Below, piece after piece: positions 34,380 through 45,972 of a stretch of 64,000 nt of DNA; within the stretch, counting starts at the first letter, position 1, and each line of letters opens with the position of its first letter. The DNA is from Cryptomeria japonica. Lineage: Eukaryota; Streptophyta; Pinopsida; Cupressales; Cupressaceae. The notes beneath the pieces are model-generated. The model had not been told where the DNA came from, did no database searches, and saw nothing but the letters and a program-made list of their open reading frames with translations. The DNA is taken from positions 764,875,413 to 764,939,412 of the forward strand of contig NC_081414.1 in assembly GCF_030272615.1 (NCBI RefSeq), read 5' to 3'. The position numbers and the translations under genes were made by a program.

Positions 34380-35100
34380 TCTAATACCATCTTTGCTAAA
34401 ACCAAAAAATGCTAAAGGCAAGGATAATCTTCCTTAATCACCACTCCACCTGGATAGCTAATATTGTGCCTATGCGTAAGAAGAATGGCGATATTTGAAT
34501 ATGTGTTGATTTTCAAAATTTAAATCAAGCATCTTTGAAATACAATTACACGTTTCCGGTCATGTATCACATTTTACAAGTTGTCACCAGATTTGAGATG
34601 ATGTCCATATTGGACGGATTTTAGGGTTATAATCAAGTGGAGGTTCTTGAGCAAGATTAACACAAGACTACTTTTACAACCCCATGGGGTACCTTTGCAT
34701 ACCACATAATACCTTTCTGGTTGATAAATGCAGGAGCGACTTTTCAGCATGCAATGGATTTAGCTTTCCGAGATTTTCTTGGTAAGATCATTGTGGTTTA
34801 TCTTGTTGATATAACTTTTTTCTCTAAACAATGTCGGGATCATTTTTTATCATCTACAACAAGTGCTAGAGAAGTACTGACAATATGGGATATCTTTTAA
34901 TCCAAAGAAATCGGTTTTTGGAGTTATAGAGGGAAAATTGCTTGGACATGTTGTGTCTAAGGAAGGTATCAAGATTGATGCTGAAAGAGTTAAAGCTATT
35001 TGTAGTCTTTCCTTTTTGACAAGCGAAACTGTTGTGCACACCTTCTTCAATAAAGTAAACTTCTTGTGAAGGTTCATTCTAGACTTTTATGAACAGACTC
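34380..35100 (+). pseudogene. E1 reverse transcriptase (badly decayed)
   Basis: RT blocks remain in several frames: VDFQNLNQASLKYNYTFPVM, MMSILDGF-stop-GYNQVEV, HKTTFTTPWGTFAYHIIPF, NAGATFQHAMDLAFRDFLGK and IIVVYLVDITFFS (about 34788-34825). The catalytic YxDD reads YLVD, the first Asp replaced by Val. SVFGVIEGKLLGHVVSKEGI follows, the typical thumb start. Many stops. Confidence 0.8.
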
Positions 35101-35114
35101 GTCACATAGTTGAC

Positions 35115-35620
35115 ATGATGAAAGGGAAATCTCTTTTCAAATGGAGTCCTGAAGGTAAGAAATCCTTTAATGAAATTAAGGAAGTCATTGCTCATTCTCT
35201 AGTCTTGGTATGTCCGGATTACACTAAGGAATTCATAATGTATAGTTATGCATCAGATCATACTTGTTCAACTATATTGATGCAAAAGATCAAAGAAGGT
35301 GTCGAGTCACCAATTGTTTTTATGAGTTATCCTTTGAAAACTCACGAGTTAAATTTTTCCGCAATGGAGAAGCAAGTATTTTCCATAGTTAAAGAAGTAA
35401 AATATTTTAGGTTCTACATTCTCAATTCTCATGTTACTGCTCTTGTTCCTAATACAATTGTCAAGTCTATTCTTATGCAACAAGAATTTGGAACTAAAAG
35501 GGACAACTGTGTTGCCAAAATTCAGGAATATAATATGGAAATAAAGCCTACTAAGTTGGTTTATGGAAAATGTTTGTGCCAGTTGATCGCCGACAACAAA
35601 TCAAGTGATGAGGTAGTGCT
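35115..35620 (+). pseudogene. E1 gypsy-type RNase H
   Basis: FKWSPEGKKSFNEIKEVIAHSLVLVCPDY then EFIMYSYASDHTCSTILMQK, PIVFMSYPLKTHELNFSAMEKQVFSIVKEVKYFRFYIL, and ending in the AKIQEYNMEIKPTKLVYGK segment. This is the RNase H following RT in Ty3/gypsy pol. E1 therefore has two RNase H domains, one on each side of RT. Confidence 0.8.
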
Positions 35621-35813
35621 TGAAAATGAAGGCATGAATGAAGATCTTCCCAAGGTTTTGTTCGTCAGCACCATTGATGAGTGGTATTCTAACTTGACAT
35701 ATCTTTTAACATATGGTGAGTGTCCCACACACCTGCCACACAATGACAAGCGGACTTTGAAGCTCAAAGCAGTGAACTTTGTCTTATGGGACGATGGTTT
35801 GTAAAAGAAGGGT

Positions 35814-36938
35814 TTGGATGGAAATTTCTTATGTTGCGTTGACAAGCAACAACAAGTAAGGTTACTTAAGGCTTTCCATAATCTCGCTTGTGGAGGACAC
35901 TTTTTTGCTTCTGTCACTACACACAAATTTTTGCGTGTGAGATACTATTGGCCAGCCTTGTTTAAGGATGCATACAGTTGGGTTCAAAAATGCAAACAAT
36001 GTCAATAGTTTGTTTGTAAGCCTAAGTTGGTTACACTTCCTCTCAAGCCAGTGGTAATTGAAGAGCCATTCCAACAGTGGGGATTGGATTTTGTTGGACC
36101 AATTAATCCATCATCTGGTGCAGGTCACATGTACATTATCACCGCTACAAATTATTTTACCAAATGGATGGAGGAAATTCCCACCAAGAAAGCTACCTTA
36201 GCGGTGGTTTGTCGATTTTTGAAAGAGAACATCATTTCAAGGTTTGGTGTTCCTCATAAGATAGTAATTGATAATGCTCCTTGTTTTTCATCTTATGAGA
36301 TCATTGAATTCTATTTCTATTATGGTATTACCCTTTCACACTTGTTTGATTATTATTCACAAGGAAATGGTTAGGTTGAGTCTAGCAATAAGAACTTGGT
36401 TACAATTATCAGGAAGCTTGTTGATGAGAAACAATGGACTTGGCACAAGGCTCTCTATGATGCACTATGGGCGAATTGTATAACTCCTAAGAGAGCAATC
36501 ATCATGTCACCATTCCAAATTTTGTATGGAATGAATGTTGAGATTCCTATCACTTTGGAACTTCCAACACTGAAGCTTGCCAAAGTCGTTGAAGATGAGT
36601 CCTACCTAAATTTGCTTGATAAGCAAATAAAGTTTCTTTCTCAGTTGGAGGAAACAAGAGCAGAGGTGGTAGATAGAATTGTTGCACACCAAAGCCAAGT
36701 GAAGGTGTTGTTTGACAAGAAGGAGATTTCTTGTGAGTTTGTAGTTGGTGATCAAGTCTTGTTATGGGACAAGAGGAGAGAACCAAAGGGAATGCATGGG
36801 AAATTTGATTCCCTATGGAGAGGTCCCTTCACTATTCATGAAGTATGTGGCAAGCATAGTTACTTCCTCACATATGTTGAAGGTACCATGTTCTCGTTGC
36901 CTCATAGTGGAGAATATTTGAGGCTCTTTACCCAATAA
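35814..36938 (+). pseudogene. E1 integrase
   Basis: H2C2 zinc domain HNLACGGHFFASVTTHKFL...VQKCKQCQ (35876-36006), then an in-frame stop. The rve core follows: WGLDFVGPINPSSG (first Asp, about 36084), KIVIDNAPCFSS (second Asp, about 36270) and, after a stop in place of a Gln/Ala codon, VESSNKNL (Glu, about 36376). The C-terminal part has ITPKRAIIMSPFQILYGMN, VLFDKKEISCEFVVGDQVLLWDKRR and the WRGPFTIHEV motif, ending RLFTQ-stop at 36938. No chromodomain. Integrates cDNA. Nearly complete, but interrupted by at least two stops. Confidence 0.9.
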
Positions 36939-37269
36939 GGAGCGATGCAAGAACAAAATTGCACATATTATAAATATTTGTATAGTTTTTTCTTTTGTCA
37001 TTTTGTCGCCTGACTCTATAGCCCAATGGTTACAGGCACTCAGAGTTTTGGATTCTACAATCTTTAAGTGGTGAAGCTTGTTCCCCAGTCAAAGCTAGTT
37101 GTTGTCATCGATTTCAACGTGGCCAAAATCGATGAGGCAACCCTAAAAAACTTGTTTATTTCATACCTCACGTCCTCCGGGAGAGGCTAACCTACTCCGT
37201 CGGTAAGTCAAAATTTGATTTTTGCCATTTGTTTTTGTCGTTTTTAAGTTAGTAATTTTTTTGCATTTT
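36939..37269 (+). other. E1 sequence just after integrase, with a tRNA-like segment
   Basis: Non-coding. At 37011-37093 a segment reads TGACTCTATAGCCCAATGGTTA (box A-like), then ACTCAGAGTTTTGGATTC, then a decayed box-B-like AGCTTGTTCCCCAGTCA whose end can pair with the first five bases. This could be an old tRNA-derived SINE head. The E1 3' LTR may also start somewhere here or later. Confidence 0.35.
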
Positions 37270-38400
37270 TACCTGCAGGTGGGACTTTAAAGTCTGACAT
37301 GCAGGGTGTTTATAATTTAAGTTGATTGCACATTGGACTTTAAAGTCCGATGTGCATGATTTGTAGTTTTTAACTGTAGGTCGGACGTTAAAGTCTGACC
37401 TGCAGGGGAGTTAAGCTTCTGGTTTGACTGCACATCAGAGTTTAGAGTTCGATGTGCAGTCTTGTCAAGTTTTAACTGTAGGTTGGACTTTAAAGTCCGA
37501 CCTGCATAGTTTTCCACTTGCAGATTGGACTTTAAAGTTCGACCTACATGGTGTGTTTTACATTTACTACTGTCACTAATAACCTTTTTTTAAGGTTATT
37601 AATTAGGTTTTGGGTCATTTTTAATTTGTTTTGAGTCATTTTTCTTCAGTTTTCACTCTGCTCTTCTTCCAAGCTCACTGTTTTTTGGATTTTTCTCATG
37701 TGCAAGCTTGTTCAAAGTGTAGGGAGCCAATTTTCTCCCTCTTTTCGGTCTTTAGGTATGTTTTTTATTTTTTCCTTCGGTTTGTGTTTGTTTTTCAGTA
37801 ATTAGGATTTTTTTGTTTTTCTTGTTTGTCTAGGGTATGTTAGATTTTGAAATCCGAATACCCTAGAGTTTGTTTTTTCCTAAATTTTCCCACATGTTCG
37901 ATTTTAAAATCTGACATGTGGGTAGTTGTTCTACCCAAAGGATTCACATTAGTGTCAAGATCTTTCCCCTAATTGACATGTTAGACTTGTCAATCCTTTG
38001 TTTTTTTCCTCGACTGACAGGATGAACTTTAAAGTTCGACATGTCAGTCGAATCATTTTCCTTGGCTGCACATCGGACTTTAAAGTTCGATGTGCAAGTC
38101 ACATGATTTATGTTTTAAAACCTGTATGTCAGACTTTAAAGTCTGACCTATAGATCCAAGTTCTTCCCTAGCTGCACATCGAACTTTAAAGTCCGACATG
38201 TAGCTGCCTTTGCAAGTTTTCCACTTGCAAGTTAGACTTTAAAGTTCGACCTACGTATGATGTTCTTCCTACCTGTACATTAGACTTTAAAGTTTGATAT
38301 GAAACTCATGATGTATTTCTCTTGCACATAGAACTTTAAAGTCCGATGTGCGAGTATTAGTCTTCTAATTTGCAAATCGGACTTTAAAGTCCAACCTACA
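37270..38400. repeat. Array of about 15 imperfect palindromes with a TTTAAA core
   Basis: Each unit is a 28-34 bp inverted repeat centred on ACTTTAAAGT; the best form is GGACTTTAAAGTCC. Flanking arms are of two kinds, TGCACATC/GATGTGCA and TGCAGGTC/GACCTGCA. Cores lie near 37288, 37341, 37390, 37443, 37491, 37533, 37849 (TTTTGAAA variant), 37915 (TTTTAAAA variant), 38030, 38081, 38136, 38186, 38240, 38288, 38336 and 38385. Spacing is about 45-55 bp within two clusters. Sequence between units is T-rich. The array lies between E1 integrase and the unknown ORF. No function is known to me. Confidence 0.85.
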
Positions 38401-38559
38401 AGTTTTTGTCCAGTTTTTTCCCAAGTCCTTTTTGGCTTCGGATTCTTGTTCCAATTGATGAAATTTGCCCTTCTGATATTGTTAATATTCAAAATATTAA
38501 TGATTGGTATTGAATGCAGTACTTTGCAAATATCTAAGCCTACTCAAGGCAAATCAAAA

Positions 38560-41500
38560 CCTTCTTCAAGTTAATTAGAGCCTTCGCCAAGCAAGCCGCC
38601 TACGAAGAAAATGAAGTACAAGTATGATAAATACTTGAATATGTTCTGAGAAAGTTCAATTGAATCAAATGTCAAGGAGATCGGGGACATTGAGATTGGC
38701 CATGTAGACATGCAATAATTTCTTGATCGAGTTAAAAAGGCTCATTCTCATATGACACACTTGATCAATTCAGAGTTGCATAAGTATGCGTCCTTCCCGA
38801 TAGCAACTAATGATCCAGACTTTGTACTTGCAGTGGCAGATTGTTTTGATCCTAATATAAGATAGGTGAAGGATGCAAATAACAACGTCATTATGAAATT
38901 AGACAGTGTTTTCTTTATCAACTTTTTCAAGGGTTCTCTAGTAGAAGAGGTAGCAAATGTAACCCAGGACAGTGCTCAGGAGTATAATGAGAAGAATGAG
39001 GAAAAATGTAAGAAGATGATTAATTTGGTTTTCTTATCTTCAGCCAGGGTTTCCACTACTTCAAGATGACCAAAATACTTTCACATAAGTGATTTAATGA
39101 AGAATAAAATGATATGGTTACTATGTTTTCCTGAGTAAAAGGTCTGAGATATTCTCATTACTTACAAAATTGCATGTGTCATTATATGAGTATAATTAGA
39201 AAAGGGACTGCCAAAATTTATTGGGGAGAGAAAATTAGTGGTGCATTATGTGCACTGTTGAAGGAGGTCAAAATAAATTTGAAATTCTATATGACCTCAT
39301 ACCTTGTGTATGCAGTCGCCTCCATGAGGCAATATCCAAGTTTGTCTACCAAGGGTGATAGAAGGCTAATGCCAGTGTGGGATCATTATTATCAACTTAC
39401 AATTAAAAATCAGAGAAGTCACTTCAAAAGGGCTAATGATGCCTTCTTTGTTGTTTGGAAATGTATGTTTGATAAAGGGTTAGAGAAGAAAATACTTTTA
39501 GAAGTAGCATATAACAAAGTTTCTTTCTTTGGTTGTGTATTTCTTCCAATTCCCACATTTACATATATCCGCATAGGATTCATGCTACCAAGGTATCCTT
39601 CGGATAAAATTGTCCTCATGGAATTATGTCAAGAATTGATTCATGTGCATGAGAGGCAGTCACAAGCTCATAAAACTGGCCTCAAATTTCCAGAGTGCAT
39701 CGATCGATATTTAGTGTTGACCCACCCAAAGGCCAAAAAAATGGAAGATGAAATGCAATGGGTCACTATGAGGAGGTTCAAATCCCATCATAATTTTGAT
39801 TTTTGTGGGATGAAAAACAAAATCAAAAGGAGCTATACATATGTATACCAACTTGAAGATGCCTGGGCAGATTGTGAAGATGAGGAAGATGTGAGAAGGA
39901 TGGATTTCAGTCATCTCACTTTGGAACAAATTGAGAACCTGAATTTGGCCAAGATCCCAGACACAATAGAAGATACTGATGACATAGTGGACCCAACCTA
40001 CTTTGAAAGAAATATTGTTGATTCTCCCTTGCTACTCATCCAATGGTCTAGGAATTAAAGTAATTATATTACTCAAAGAATTTCTCCTATTTTGGCTAAT
40101 ACTAATGCATGGTTGTTGATAAAGGGGATTAGAATGAAACAACTGCCTTCCAGTTCTGGTGATGATGATGATAGTGATGGTCCAATTGGCAAAACATGTG
40201 AATTAAGGACCGAGAACAAAGAAGTTGTGCAGGTCCTGCCAACAATCCCTTCACCAAAATCTAAGGGAAAAGGACCAAAGTTCAGATTCATGGTCAAAGG
40301 TTCAAAGAAAGGTGAACTTTCATCAGTCCCACAATTAGCATCAAAGGATTCTGAATAGCCATCTACAAATGAACTAGAAAAAGAACAAGAACAAGGAGAG
40401 ATTCCTCATGAAGAGAAAATGCAATAATTAGAAGAATCAAATCAACAAGAGGAAAGTACTACCCCCACTGCTTCGCAGATATCAACCCCCACACAAGTTG
40501 TCATTCATTCTATTAAATCAGATTCAGATCAAGAGGTAGAAGAATATGATGATGAGGGGTTGAATATAGAATTACCACAAGGGGAGGGCGGTCAGGAATA
40601 TGTTACATTGTCCAATCTCCCAAGTTTTGATGATGTTCCTGGATCCATTGTTGAATCTTCAATTCTGGATTTTATTGAATCTTTGGAGAAAATAGTTGTA
40701 GAGCAACAGTTGGTTGCCCTACCTTCTACAACTATCACGGATGAAGCTCCACCTATTAGCCACCATCCATTACCATAGCTTTAGTGCAGGTAATTCCATC
40801 TTATGTTGTTGTGTCATCAAGTAAGAATGTGTTTGAGATGTCTGTGACTTCTCAAAAGGAGGCCACAACTCCAACCACCAAAGCACATCTTCCACCATGG
40901 ATGGATGTTGTGGTATCTAAAAGGAATTAACAAGTGATTTCACTAGATGACTTTGATTTCGAGCAGTTAGTTCCATCCAAGGAAAAAGGGACTAAAAAGC
41001 CAAAGACTGTTTCTCAGGTGTTGGTGGATCCTGCTACAACAGAAAATATGTTGAGGTCATGGTGCTAGCTTCAGATAAAAACAAGGACAATATTCAACTT
41101 GAAGATTATACTATGTAAACTATAGAACTTGGTGTGGAGACACATGAGAGTGTCAAGTTAGACTCTCAAACTCCTTTCAATTCTCTTGTGTGCAGGTTTG
41201 ATCAAGAAAGAGATGAGAAAAATGAATTGAAGCAAAAATGTGAACAACTGACCGATGTGCTTCTGAAAGTCACACAATCTTCCCAAGAGGTTGAGCCTAT
41301 TGTTTCCTCAATTGATACCGAGGCTCTCAAAAAGTTGGAACAAGTGGGCGTCAAGGGTCGAGTAGTGGATAAATGGATTGATCATTTGAAATCAGAGGGC
41401 TCTCTTCTTTTGGATTCAACAATCATGTTATTTATGGATTTTGAAATTGTTCAAAGTCAGATGCAAGGTACCAAAACCACTTTGACCAAAGAAATGGAAG

Positions 41501-42046
41501 ACATTGAAAAGAGTATAACTCTTTGGAGAAAAATGAAAGATTTCAGGATTGATGTTCTTGTAGAAAACAAGGTAATAATGATATGAGAAAAAATACGTCC
41601 AAATTTTGTCGTTATTATCTCATAAGGGTAAAATAATAAGGTCAGTATTCTCATAAATAGATCATGAAAAGAAATAATGTGATTATAAGATTGATCAGAT
41701 TTCAGCAAGGATAGCTGAGATTCCTTGTTGCTTGTATGATGAGAGTCAAAAACTAATATCCAGTGAGAACATCATACAAGAACTTCTTTCCTTAATTACT
41801 CATTGGGCAGAAAAGGACTTCTCGTTGAATGCATTTGATAAATTGCTTGAGATACATGTTAGTTTTGAAGATCTTGCCTCAATGCTGAAAGATGGAAGAA
41901 AGAAGTATGTGAAAGTTGGAGATGCAGTTTCTAGAGTTCACACCATCACCGGCTCTACCACAATGCCAGACAAAGCCGAGGTGGAAGTTGTTTTGGCTCA
42001 GTTTGAGGAATTAAAGAAAATTAATGATGAGGAGAAAGATGAATAA
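38560..42046 (+). pseudogene. E1 large unknown ORF after integrase
   Basis: A long, stop-interrupted coding region, about 1150 codons. The N-terminal part reads MKYKYDKYLNMF, DRVKKAHSHMTHLINSEL, VADCFDPNIR, VKDANNNVIMKLDSVFFINFF; the middle 39174-40058 is open for 294 codons (GALCALLKEVKINLKFYMTS, NDAFFVVWKCMFDKGLEKK, GFMLPRYPSDKIVLMELCQ, EDAWADCEDEEDVRRMDFSH). It is followed by an acidic, Ser/Pro-rich low-complexity part (40100-40800) and a C-terminal helical, probably coiled-coil part (41134-42046). Frame changes occur near 40780 and 41590. Its C-terminal half is duplicated at 1-1379 in the 5' LTR. No known domain or membrane segment is recognised. Confidence 0.65.
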
Positions 42047-42946
42047 AGTATTTCCATTGACACTGTATTTTCATGTAGTTGCATTCCTAGTTACTGCACA
42101 TTTTATGCAGTAGTTGTACTCAAGTGGGACTGTGCAGTTGAATTAGTCAATTGTGCCCACCTTTTTCTCAAATTATTTTCCTACATAAGGAGGACCTCAT
42201 TTGCACATAATTATCTTTTATTATTCTTAGCAAAACTCTGCCGAAGTTTTACCTCAACTAAGACTTTAAGCTTTTGTCGTGAAGATTCAATCAAGCAAAT
42301 AAAGAGAGCAATTCCAGTTGATTCCAAACTTTGTGTTGGGTCGAAGATTGTTTATATGAGTTAATGTTCCTATGTTCATCTCTTATACATGTTCTTTAAT
42401 TCCTTGATATTGGTGGTATTATTATTTATGTGAGTAAGAGAAATTTCCAATTGTGATAAGTAGACTTTGTGCTATTTGCATGTTTGGGAAATCTTCTGAT
42501 AGTCAAGTGATTACATAGTAAGGTTTGTATTGCTATTAGTTGCTCTTATTTTTTAGGAAAATTGATCATATCTTGGAGACTTTGAGCTACAAGTTGTGAT
42601 TATAGTTGTAAGTGTGGTGATTATAGTAAGTTGCACTCACTTAAGACTTTGAGCTTACATGATTGTCTAGATATTAAGAATCTTTGTCAAGAAGTTTTAT
42701 TTTGTTGTTAAGTTTATTGATTTATAATAAATATCACTAAGTGAAGGGAAAATACATTAATTCTAAAAAAAGAGAATTACATGCCCTGAGCTTACACCCA
42801 AATTTTGTTTGTATAAGTTGTTGAGATACCCAAAATTCCAATAGGGAACCTCTCCTTGATGAGAGGAAAGACTTTGTCTTATCATAGCTATGTGTGAAAT
42901 ATATATTTTTTCATTGGTATGCTAGTGACAAAATATTTACCCAACA
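40671..42946 (+). mobile_element. 3' LTR of E1 (minimum extent)
   Basis: This is the part that aligns with the 5' LTR from base 1 onward. The true start is further left, because the left partner is cut by the window edge; it could lie between about 37000 and 40671. It ends TTTACCCAACA at 42946. It shows the empty site (around 42381) for the solo LTR found in the 5' copy. It contains the C-terminal half of the unknown ORF. Confidence 0.7.
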
Positions 42947-45720
42947 ATATCCCATTTCACATGTTTTACTCCTATACTTTCTTGTGTTAATTGTAGGCTT
43001 ACCATGATTTACTTATGTGCCTTGTTTGATTCCTAAGTCCTCATATGCTCGAAGTTTATTAGTTATTCTTCATATGTTCCTTGCACTTTATCCTTATCTT
43101 ACATGCTTTATGATTATTCCTGTGATTCCTATATTTCATGCTCATGATGTCTAGCTCTTATGCTTCATATGTTCCTTGCACTTTATCCTTATCTTACATG
43201 CTTTATTATTATTCCTGTGATTATTATATTTCATGCTCATGATGTCTAGCTCTTATGCTCTTTATATGCCATGCTTACTACAATGTTCCAAATGTTTAAA
43301 CATATTTATGATATCATATTTTTACTTTCATGTTTATCTTATACTTGCATGATCACATCTTTATGATCCTTATCATGTTTCTATCTTATGATTATATGTA
43401 AATGATCCTTATCATGCTTATATATTATTATTACATGTTTATGATCCTCACCATTGTTATATCTTACATCCTGTTTGTGCTTATACATGATCCTTATCTA
43501 ATATAATTTATAACTATCATTATTTACCTTTGTTGGGCTTATCTTGCCTTTCCCTTTCTCTGTGTATGTTCATGACTACATTTTACTTATATTTTTATAT
43601 GTTTATCACATGATAATATCTCATACCATGATTACATGCTCTTTTCACGAATGCACCTTTTCTCCTTTCCTTCCTTTCCTTCAATAATTTATACGAAACC
43701 AATTAGTGATGCGCATATATATCTATAATGTTCCTTTTCATGAGTTATGCTTTGTAGTGACAAGCTCATAGTCACTTTGATGATGGAGGGAGCTTTGATA
43801 ACCTTTTCGCATTATTAGTATCTTTTGCTTGGTTCGAGTTCATTCACATTTATTCTTAGTAAGACATTTACCACTTTCCACCTAGATGAAATCTCTAACC
43901 TTTCTTCTCTTTCTTCTTATTTTTCCAAAGATGTTTTACAAGAAAATTTTAGGTAAAGCCTATTTTAAATGTGTAATAGATGCTTATTTCATTCCTTTTT
44001 ATTTTGTATAATCTACTAGAGCACACATTATGATGATAATTCTAGAATCACCGACCATGTTCCTATCCTTTAAATTTATCAGTATTTTTGAGTGCTTCAA
44101 AATAATAGTACAATTTTATTGTTTGACTTGCATCCTCACAGCATTTCACTTAATATAAAAGTGAAGGTAAAATGTAATGGTGGAAATTGCATGCTCATGC
44201 CCTTTTCCCTCATGTCTTAGGTCTACTTTGATTTGAAATTTCTTTATGCAACATTAATAATACAAGTGGCACACTCTTGCATGAATTAAGCTCATGACAT
44301 CATCCTCTCCTAATCACACCATCACTTATGCCTAGGGATTGATCGCAATCCTTAGATCTTCCATTCACCACCCTAGATTAGATCCATGAGTGTAGAATTG
44401 ACTGTGGCCATTTTTGTAGTTTCAAATTTAAACCTTCAACTTTTAAAATTTCAATTCAAATAAATATTGTGGGATTTGTCTTATTAGCTATTGTGAATTA
44501 ACCTAGCACATGCTTGTGTTGATTTGTGTGACATTTATTCATTCATTTTGAAATTGTATAAATCATTACAAGAGCATTCATATTAGAACATCATAAAGAA
44601 TCCTAGAGCACCCCCATTATATCATTGACTTTTGTGATCATCTTGAGTGCATATTGCATGCTTGCTTGTATTTGATCTTAGATCATAATTGCTCAATCGA
44701 TTCACCTAGAGGTTTGACTAAGGAAAACACCACCCTCAATATTCAATAGTTATCTCAAAGATGTTTGTAAACATCATGAACACCGCATTTTTCTAGAAAT
44801 CAAAAGATCAAGGGAAATAGATTCCAATATTTAAATTTCTACCAATTCAATCTTGTTAGTACAAATTCATGTCCATGCACCAAGTCATTTTTATAAGTGC
44901 AAAGATTAGGTCCAATATATATTAATTTAAACCATGCCAAAGTATATTAATTTGCAAATTCCAAAGTGATCACAAAATTAATCCCCAATATTTTTAAATC
45001 ATTTTTTTATCTCTAAAATTTAATTCATTTAACTTTATCTTATTTCATTTTTAATCCCAAACCATTATATTAATCAAATTTAGTTCTCATTTTTTTTATG
45101 GATGATAGAAATTTTTATCATTATTTTAATTAATTTATTAAAAATATTTATATAATATAAAATTTGTCTTATCATTTTAACTTAATTAATTGATGTAGAA
45201 TATTCATGTGAAATGTGATATACAACTACTTGATAACATTTAAATTTTTGTTTATAACTATTAAAAAGTTTTCCTAAGAATTATAAACCTTTGACCATGT
45301 AGATGATGTGGAATTCAAATCTTTTTCAATATTTAAAAAAACAAATTCCGAAAAAAAATTCCACAAAATTCTCTGCAATGACATGGACATGTCAGATCTT
45401 TACAGAAATTCGCCTCGTGGCCCGTCCGTAGGATTACATGTGGGATTGACTTCTGTCCAGTTTTAACTCAACCTATTCCTTTGCAGCTCTGATTTATTTG
45501 TATCATAATTTCAGCTTTTGAATCTGAATTGAAACTCTTTAGGTACTTCAAATTATCATTTGGATCCAATATTCAGTGGTGAGGCAAGACATCGAGTGCT
45601 CACTGCCTCAAGTCCTACCGACATACTATTTTTCCTACTGTGCTTACACCTGACGAATTTAGCCCATGAAGAAGTGAGTGGGAATTCAAGCGTATTCTGC
45701 TCTGAAATTTGAGGGTTTCG
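42947..45720 (+). other. Region between E1 and the pectinesterase gene
   Basis: Strongly AT-rich, with no supportable ORF. It contains a 95-bp direct duplication (43068-43257) and degenerate repeats of ATGATCCTTATCATG (43325-43500). The last 300 bases should include the pectinesterase promoter and 5' leader; no convincing TATA box was found. A short upstream ORF (ATG AAG AAG TGA at 45666-45677) precedes the start codon. Confidence 0.5.
43068..43257. repeat. 95-bp direct tandem duplication
   Basis: Two adjacent units, 43068-43162 and 43163-43257, each starting CTTCATATGTTCCTTGCACT and ending CTAGCTCTTATG. Only a few differences. Confidence 0.9.
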
Positions 45721-45972
45721 ATGGAGAGGGCGTCGGAAAGGAAGCTAGTAGTGGCACAAGATGGACGCGGGGACTTCAGCACGGTACAGGACGCCATAGA
45801 CGCCGTGCCGCTGGCCAACAGGGACAGAATTGTTATTGAGATTTTGCCTGGGGTTTACAGACAGCCAGTTTATGTGCCCAAGACTAAGGATTTCATCACA
45901 CTGCGTGGGTTTTGCGCAGAGGATACGATTTTGACATGTAAAAATACCGCCACTTGCATCGAACATCATCAG
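45721..45972 (+). CDS. Pectinesterase exon 1
   Basis: 84 codons, ATG at 45721, ending ...CIEHHQ with the donor CAG/GTACTA at 45973. The start is the first in-frame ATG. The upstream frame is open only to 45709 without another ATG. Noticeably GC-richer than the surrounding intron and upstream DNA. Confidence 0.9.

Noticed and set aside
37317-37517. Minus-strand ORF with repeated AHRTLKSNVQ-like peptide
   Set aside because: The peptide repeat is a by-product of the palindromic DNA repeat; there is no start context and the repeat is not kept in frame across the array.
37270-38400. CRISPR-like repeat-spacer array
   Set aside because: The units vary in sequence and are palindromic, the spacing is uneven, and the context is a plant retrotransposon.
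1-42946. Interpretation of the two copies (1-3949 and 40671-42946) as a duplicated host gene
   Set aside because: Both copies stop at the same CCCAACA end, and they bracket gag-pol in the right orientation, so LTRs explain them better.
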